Below are positions 62,199 to 64,000 of a stretch of 64,000 nt of DNA, piece by piece. This DNA comes from Thermoanaerobacterales bacterium (GTDB taxonomy: Bacteria > Bacillota > Thermosediminibacteria > Thermosediminibacterales > Tepidanaerobacteraceae). The position numbers and the translations under genes were made by a program. The stretch lies in NCBI GenBank assembly GCA_012840135.1, contig DUMA01000023.1:158321-222320 (forward strand), written 5' to 3'. Under the pieces are notes generated by a model, which was not told the DNA's origin, searched no databases, and was given only the letters and a program-made list of their open reading frames with translations. Positions within the stretch are counted from its first letter, which is position 1. Each line of letters starts with the position of its first letter.

Positions 62199-63050
62199 TC
62201 ATTTTTCATCATCCCAAAAACCTGGAGTTATGGGATTTTTATATATGCACGCCAGGTCATCACTGCATCCGTATCCGGCTTTAATACATTCCTTTAGGCT
62301 TTTCTCCGAGCCGCTGGTTGACACACCCTTTATGTTTTTCACAAGGTCATAAATCTTTTTTATTTCCCTTTTTTCGCCCTCCACTACCATTGTTGTGGCT
62401 CCTTCGGCTCCGCAGATTCCGCCCTTCCCAATAACCGTGCATCTTACATCAGCGAATATTTCCATAGCGGTCTGTTCTGTAATAAGTTTTCCAAAAACGG
62501 GGATAAGCCCCACGGCCATTCCAAAGGCCAGGTCGATCTTTTTTCGGCCGCATGCTTTTACGGCGTGACTTATGTCAACCGGAATCAGTTTTTCGAGTCC
62601 TGCCAGTATCAATATGTTGACCCCTTCAGCCATCAGGCCCCCTAATATCCTGCCCGGAGGGCCCCCCAAAGAGCTTCCCGCCATCATGGCCGCATTTCCG
62701 TGAATATCTATGGCATTGGCCCCTATAACAAATACATCGTCTTTTTTTAATTTTAATACCTCTTCTTCTTCTGTATCATCCACGCTTTTCACCTGGCCGT
62801 TTTCTATCACTATGCTGTGAGGGGCGTCAAGCTGCACGTATTTGGGCCCCTTAGCGCCAAGAGGAGAGATCCTGCCGCAAATACCAAGTTTCATGCCTGC
62901 AAGTTCTTCCGCAAGCATGGAAACCGTTGTGCCGCCTTTCAGGAAAATACGGCCGCCGTCCAGAGCTTTCCTGACTTCCGGCAGTGACGCAGAAGCCCTG
63001 GCAATTACTGCTTTCGTCTCGGGCACCGTTAATGAAATCTGCAAGATCAT
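62199..63050 (-). CDS. conserved protein of unknown function
   Basis: 283 residues. Not recognised. Visible: FLKGGTTVSMLAEELAG, GRISPLGAKGPKY, DVFVIGANAIDIHGNAAMMAG, GSSLGGPPGRI and VIGKGGICGAEGATTMVV, Gly-rich loops that suggest a nucleotide- or phosphate-binding fold. No signal peptide or membrane segments. It follows the racemase by 14 bases and is the last gene of the module, so it probably acts on the same substrate. Confidence 0.7.
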   Translation of the reverse strand: MILQISLTVPETKAVIARASASLPEVRKALDGGRIFLKGGTTVSMLAEELAGMKLGICGRISPLGAKGPKYVQLDAPHSIVIENGQVKSVDDTEEEEVLKLKKDDVFVIGANAIDIHGNAAMMAGSSLGGPPGRILGGLMAEGVNILILAGLEKLIPVDISHAVKACGRKKIDLAFGMAVGLIPVFGKLITEQTAMEIFADVRCTVIGKGGICGAEGATTMVVEGEKREIKKIYDLVKNIKGVSTSGSEKSLKECIKAGYGCSDDLACIYKNPITPGFWDDEK

Positions 63051-63064
63051 TCAGTTCCCTCCGA

Positions 63065-63778
63065 TTAACAACCGCTTATCTTCCCTTTATCTGGAGTCAT
63101 GTACAGTCCGATCTTTGAGTGCTTTAGCCTTAGATCAGCCATCATTTCAGCCATTTTGAAGGCTGCAGCCATGGGCTCAACTACGGGGACGTTTAATTCT
63201 TTCCTGATCATATCGGCAACAGGCGCCATACCGGTGCACCCCAGGACTATTACTTCGGCCCCTTTCGATTCTATAAGCTCTTTTGCAGCATCTATGAGGT
63301 ATGCAGCGGTCTTTTTTAAGTCTGTCTTAAGTTCTAGCACCGGTATATCTATCCCTATTGCCGCCGCCATCCGGTTCTCTATCCCGTAGGTCCTGGCTTG
63401 AAGCTCTATCCATGGCCCGGAATTCCTCAAAGTGGAGATGACGGCAAATTTGTGACCAAGCATGAGGGCAAGGGCCATGGATGCTTCAGCCGGGCCTACG
63501 ACGGGGATGTCGGCAAGTTCCCTGGCGGCGTTTACGGCTGGGTCCGCAAAGCAGTTAATCATTATGGCATCGCATTTTGTATTATATTCATCCACTATTC
63601 TCAATATTTCGGGGAGTGCATAGGCTTCATCGTAAAAGGTCTCAATCGACGCCGGCCCCTTTTTTATATTTACATATTCCACTTCAGTGCCCGGACTTCT
63701 TATACCCTCAAGATATTCCTTTGTCATCCCACTAAAATGCACGGTAGTGATGGGGCTTATTACCAGGATTTTCTTCAT
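63065..63778 (-). CDS. Asp/Glu/hydantoin racemase family protein (second copy)
   Basis: 237 residues with the two catalytic cysteines, in IMINCFADPAV and IVLGCTGMAP. Likely equilibrates D- and L-hydantoins or a related cyclic compound. Related to, but clearly different from, the copy at 20913-21638. Eighteen bases after the DUF917 gene. Confidence 0.83.
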   Translation of the reverse strand: MKKILVISPITTVHFSGMTKEYLEGIRSPGTEVEYVNIKKGPASIETFYDEAYALPEILRIVDEYNTKCDAIMINCFADPAVNAARELADIPVVGPAEASMALALMLGHKFAVISTLRNSGPWIELQARTYGIENRMAAAIGIDIPVLELKTDLKKTAAYLIDAAKELIESKGAEVIVLGCTGMAPVADMIRKELNVPVVEPMAAAFKMAEMMADLRLKHSKIGLYMTPDKGKISGC

Positions 63779-63796
63779 GCTGTTAAGCCTCCCGTT

Positions 63797-64000
63797 TTAA
63801 AACTTTTTTTCGATGGGCACATACTCGATATCATACCCAAAGTGCTTTGGCCCGAAGACCTTGAGGCCCTCGGAGGTCCTCCACTCTTTTGGTGCGGGTA
63901 ACCCGATCACGGAGACCCTTAGCCCGGGTTCAAAATTCGGGTTTGTAACAGGTTGTTTCGTGTCGTCGGAGACAATGCATATAAGGTCGGGAACGGTTAC
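63797..64000 (-). CDS. DUF917 family protein, 3' part
   Basis: The last 67 codons of a gene that continues beyond the window. VPDLICIVSDDTKQPVTNPN and FGPKHFGYDIEYVPIEKKF match the C-terminal domain of DUF917 proteins, as in the full copy at 19783-20898. The N-terminus lies outside. Upstream partner of the second racemase. Confidence 0.8.
   Translation of the reverse strand, partial: VTVPDLICIVSDDTKQPVTNPNFEPGLRVSVIGLPAPKEWRTSEGLKVFGPKHFGYDIEYVPIEKKF

Noticed and set aside
1..64000. tRNA, rRNA, CRISPR arrays, prophage or replication origin
   Set aside because: No cloverleaf with CCA-end features, no regular spaced repeats, no phage structural genes and no DnaA-box clusters were recognised by eye.

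Overview
The window is a chromosomal segment of a low-to-moderate GC, anaerobic, probably spore-forming Firmicute, most likely from the thermophilic Clostridia (Thermoanaerobacterales or Thermosediminibacterales type). The grounds are strong AGGAGG ribosome sites with frequent GTG/TTG starts, a LysM/SleB-type cortex hydrolase, the split glycine decarboxylase (GcvPA/GcvPB), LL-diaminopimelate aminotransferase, FMN-binding lipoproteins, DUF1540 proteins and many amino-acid and sugar ABC transporters. The taxonomic placement is inference. No rRNA, tRNA or CRISPR array was recognised.

Layout. 0-9.3 kb: housekeeping and envelope genes (end of an RsuA-type pseudouridine synthase, a four-repeat flavin-carrying lipoprotein, ychF, a lone hydrogenase-type maturation protease, an alpha-hydroxy-acid oxidase, an EamA transporter, a coiled-coil secreted protein, a cortex hydrolase, a PIN toxin-antitoxin pair). 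9.3-16.1 kb: the glycine cleavage operon gcvT-gcvH-gcvPA-gcvPB-lplA behind a glycine riboswitch and terminator, with dapL upstream. 16.2-17.3 kb: a decayed IS256-family element. 17.4-32.6 kb: an amino-acid utilisation region with a D-cysteine desulfhydrase-like enzyme, a racemase-DUF917-livK operon, a second livK with livHMGF, ddh and dapF, and two sigma-54 activator genes. Three sigma-54 promoters are visible, and two different palindromic motifs lie at activator-binding distance upstream of them. 32.6-38.7 kb: an insertion-sequence zone with a broken transposase-like gene, a truncated gene relic, an Old Yellow Enzyme-type reductase and an intact IS1634-family element.

38.8-54.9 kb: one apparent 18-gene minus-strand operon for an unidentified carbohydrate. 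It contains a ribose-type ABC transporter, an aldo/keto reductase, a GntR/UTRA regulator, an FGGY kinase, a 2-hydroxyacid dehydrogenase, a phosphotriesterase-family hydrolase, a shikimate-dehydrogenase-like protein, a cupin phosphoglucose isomerase, a zinc alcohol dehydrogenase, hexulose-phosphate synthase and isomerase, two RbsD-like pyranases, a ribokinase and two DeoC aldolases. It ends at a strong terminator. 55.3-64 kb: a FetAB-type exporter, a CcdA/TlpA thiol-redox pair, a third deoC with a pyruvate-kinase-C-like gene, a double DUF1540 protein, a PucR regulator, and a second DUF917-racemase module that runs off the end.

The most unusual features are the two sigma-54 circuits, in which one activator's motif occurs upstream of two separate operons, and the 18-gene sugar operon that joins ribulose-monophosphate enzymes to duplicated deoxyribose/ribose enzymes.
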